Part shown: one piece after another, positions 5,900 to 7,031 of the stretch
Layout of the letters: each line of letters starts with the position of its first letter
Numbering within the stretch: the stretch's first letter is position 1
DNA from: Roseovarius sp.
Lineage (GTDB): Bacteria; Pseudomonadota; Alphaproteobacteria; Rhodobacterales; Rhodobacteraceae
NCBI GenBank assembly: GCA_023260815.1
Contig: JALQUE010000234.1
Location: forward strand, 1-7,031
Direction: 5' to 3'
DNA length: 7,031 nucleotides
Position numbers and translations under genes: made by a program
The notes under the pieces: generated by a model
Told to the model about the DNA's origin: nothing
The model's database searches: none
The model's input: the letters and a program-made list of their open reading frames with translations, nothing else

Positions 5900-7031
5900 T
5901 TGCAGTTCAGCAAACTCAGACTGACCGGCTTCAAAAGCTTCGTCGACCCGACCGACCTGCATATCAAGCATGGTCTGACCGGGGTGGTGGGGCCGAATGG
6001 CTGTGGCAAGTCGAACCTGCTCGAGGCGCTGCGCTGGGTGATGGGCGAAAATCGCCCGACGGCGATGCGCGGCGGCGGGATGGAGGATGTGATCTTTGCC
6101 GGCGCCGCCTCGCGCTCGGCGCGCAACTTTGCCGAAGTGTCGATCCATATCGACAATTCCGACCGCCTCGCGCCCTCGGGTTTCAACGACAGCGATCACC
6201 TTGAAATCGTGCGCCGCATCACCCGCGACGTGGGCAGCGCCTACAAGGTCAACGGCAAGGACGTGCGCGCGCGTGATGTGCAGATGCTCTTTGCCGACGC
6301 CTCGACCGGGGCACATTCGCCCGCTCTGGTGCGTCAGGGCCAGATTTCCGAGTTGATCAACGCCAAGCCGAAATCGCGCCGCCGCATCCTCGAAGAGGCG
6401 GCGGGCATATCGGGTCTCTATCAGCGCCGGCACGAGGCCGAACTCAAACTCCGCGGCGCCGAACAAAATCTTGCGCGTGTCGATGACGTGATCGAACAGC
6501 TGGCCAATCAGCTTGCGCAACTGGCCCGGCAGGCCCGGCAGGCCGCCCGTTACCGCGCCATCGGTGACGAATTGCGCCTTGCCGAAGGGCTGCTGCTCTA
6601 TCGGCGCTGGAAAGAGGCCGATGAATCCCGCGCGCGGGCCGAACAGGAACTGCGTGATCGCACCTCCGCCGCCGCTCAGGCCGAAGCCGCTGCGCGTGCC
6701 GCCGCCAAGGCCCGCGCCGCCGCCGACGATGCCCTGCCCCCCCGCCGCGAGGAAGAGGCGATTGCCGCCGCGATCCTGCAGCGCCTTCAGGTCCACCGCG
6801 ATACCCTCAATGAACAAGAGGAAAACGCCCGCGCCCGGATCGAAACCCTTCAGGGCCGGATCGAACAGCTGACCCGCGACATGGACCGCGAGGCCGGTCT
6901 GAACCGCGACGCCGGCGAAACGATCGCGCGGCTCGAATGGGAAGCCCGCGAGCTTGCCAAGTCCGGCGAGGGGCATCAGGACCGGCTCACCGCCGCTGCC
7001 GAAGACGCCCGTGACGCGGCCCAGATTCTGC
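5900..7031 (+). CDS. smc: SMC, chromosome condensation/segregation ATPase (N-terminal part)
   Basis: SMC forms the condensin-like ring with ScpA and ScpB that organises the chromosome. The window holds 377 codons of a protein usually about 1,150 long: the N-terminal ATPase half and the first part of the coiled coil. Visible motifs are LRLTGFKSFVDPT (6-18), Walker A GPNGCGKSN (31-39), RPTAMRGGGMEDVIFAGA, the Q-loop VRQGQISELI (144-153) and ILEEAAGISG, followed by a long Ala/Arg/Glu-rich coiled coil from about residue 170. The hinge, signature motif and Walker B lie beyond the edge. The start is not an ATG: TTG at 5900 gives the family-like MQFSKLRL and has GAGGTG just upstream. An in-frame GTG at 5894 (two residues longer) is possible but would lie inside that ribosome site. 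It is divergent from the cob operon and functionally unrelated to it. Confidence 0.95.
   Translation, partial: MQFSKLRLTGFKSFVDPTDLHIKHGLTGVVGPNGCGKSNLLEALRWVMGENRPTAMRGGGMEDVIFAGAASRSARNFAEVSIHIDNSDRLAPSGFNDSDHLEIVRRITRDVGSAYKVNGKDVRARDVQMLFADASTGAHSPALVRQGQISELINAKPKSRRRILEEAAGISGLYQRRHEAELKLRGAEQNLARVDDVIEQLANQLAQLARQARQAARYRAIGDELRLAEGLLLYRRWKEADESRARAEQELRDRTSAAAQAEAAARAAAKARAAADDALPPRREEEAIAAAILQRLQVHRDTLNEQEENARARIETLQGRIEQLTRDMDREAGLNRDAGETIARLEWEARELAKSGEGHQDRLTAAAEDARDAAQIL

Noticed and set aside
5882..6976. 364-codon minus-strand frame
   Set aside because: Antisense to smc, whose Walker A and Q-loop motifs are unmistakable on the plus strand.

Overview
The window looks like a chromosomal segment of a GC-rich alphaproteobacterium, most likely of the Rhodobacterales (Rhodobacter/Paracoccus/Roseobacter type). 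The basis is protein similarity recalled for CobN and SMC, high GC with strong third-position bias, and a vitamin B12 riboswitch in front of a HupE-type transporter. This assignment is made by eye and was not tested by a search.

Layout: positions 1-5681 form one leftward (minus-strand) transcription unit, and 5835-7031 a rightward one. In transcription order the leftward unit is: promoter (5653-5681), cobalamin riboswitch aptamer (about 5453-5619), a hairpin-rich expression platform ending in a stem that covers the Shine-Dalgarno of the first gene, hupE (putative Co/Ni transporter), a small His-rich membrane-anchored protein of unknown function, cobW (G3E GTPase with a very long His/Asp loop), a GNAT acetyltransferase, and cobN (large cobaltochelatase subunit, running off the left edge). 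The rightward unit is smc, the chromosome condensation ATPase, running off the right edge.

How the genes fit together: HupE would bring cobalt into the cytoplasm. The His-rich anchored protein may bind metal on the outer face of the membrane. CobW is the GTP-dependent metallochaperone candidate, and CobN with CobS and CobT (not in the window) inserts Co2+ into hydrogenobyrinic acid a,c-diamide in the aerobic B12 pathway. Adenosylcobalamin binding to the leader RNA would shut the unit down. The GNAT gene is the unexplained member: it overlaps cobW by one base and sits directly before cobN.

The divergent intergenic region holds two plausible sigma70-type promoters and a perfect DnaA box about 35 bases upstream of the proposed smc promoter. 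No tRNA, rRNA, CRISPR, insertion sequence, prophage or rho-independent terminator was seen. The many long reading frames opposite cobN, cobW, hupE and smc are composition-driven shadows. The best candidates for something undescribed are the small His-rich protein, the GNAT enzyme in a cobalt-insertion operon, and the two alternative Shine-Dalgarno-blocking stems of the riboswitch platform.
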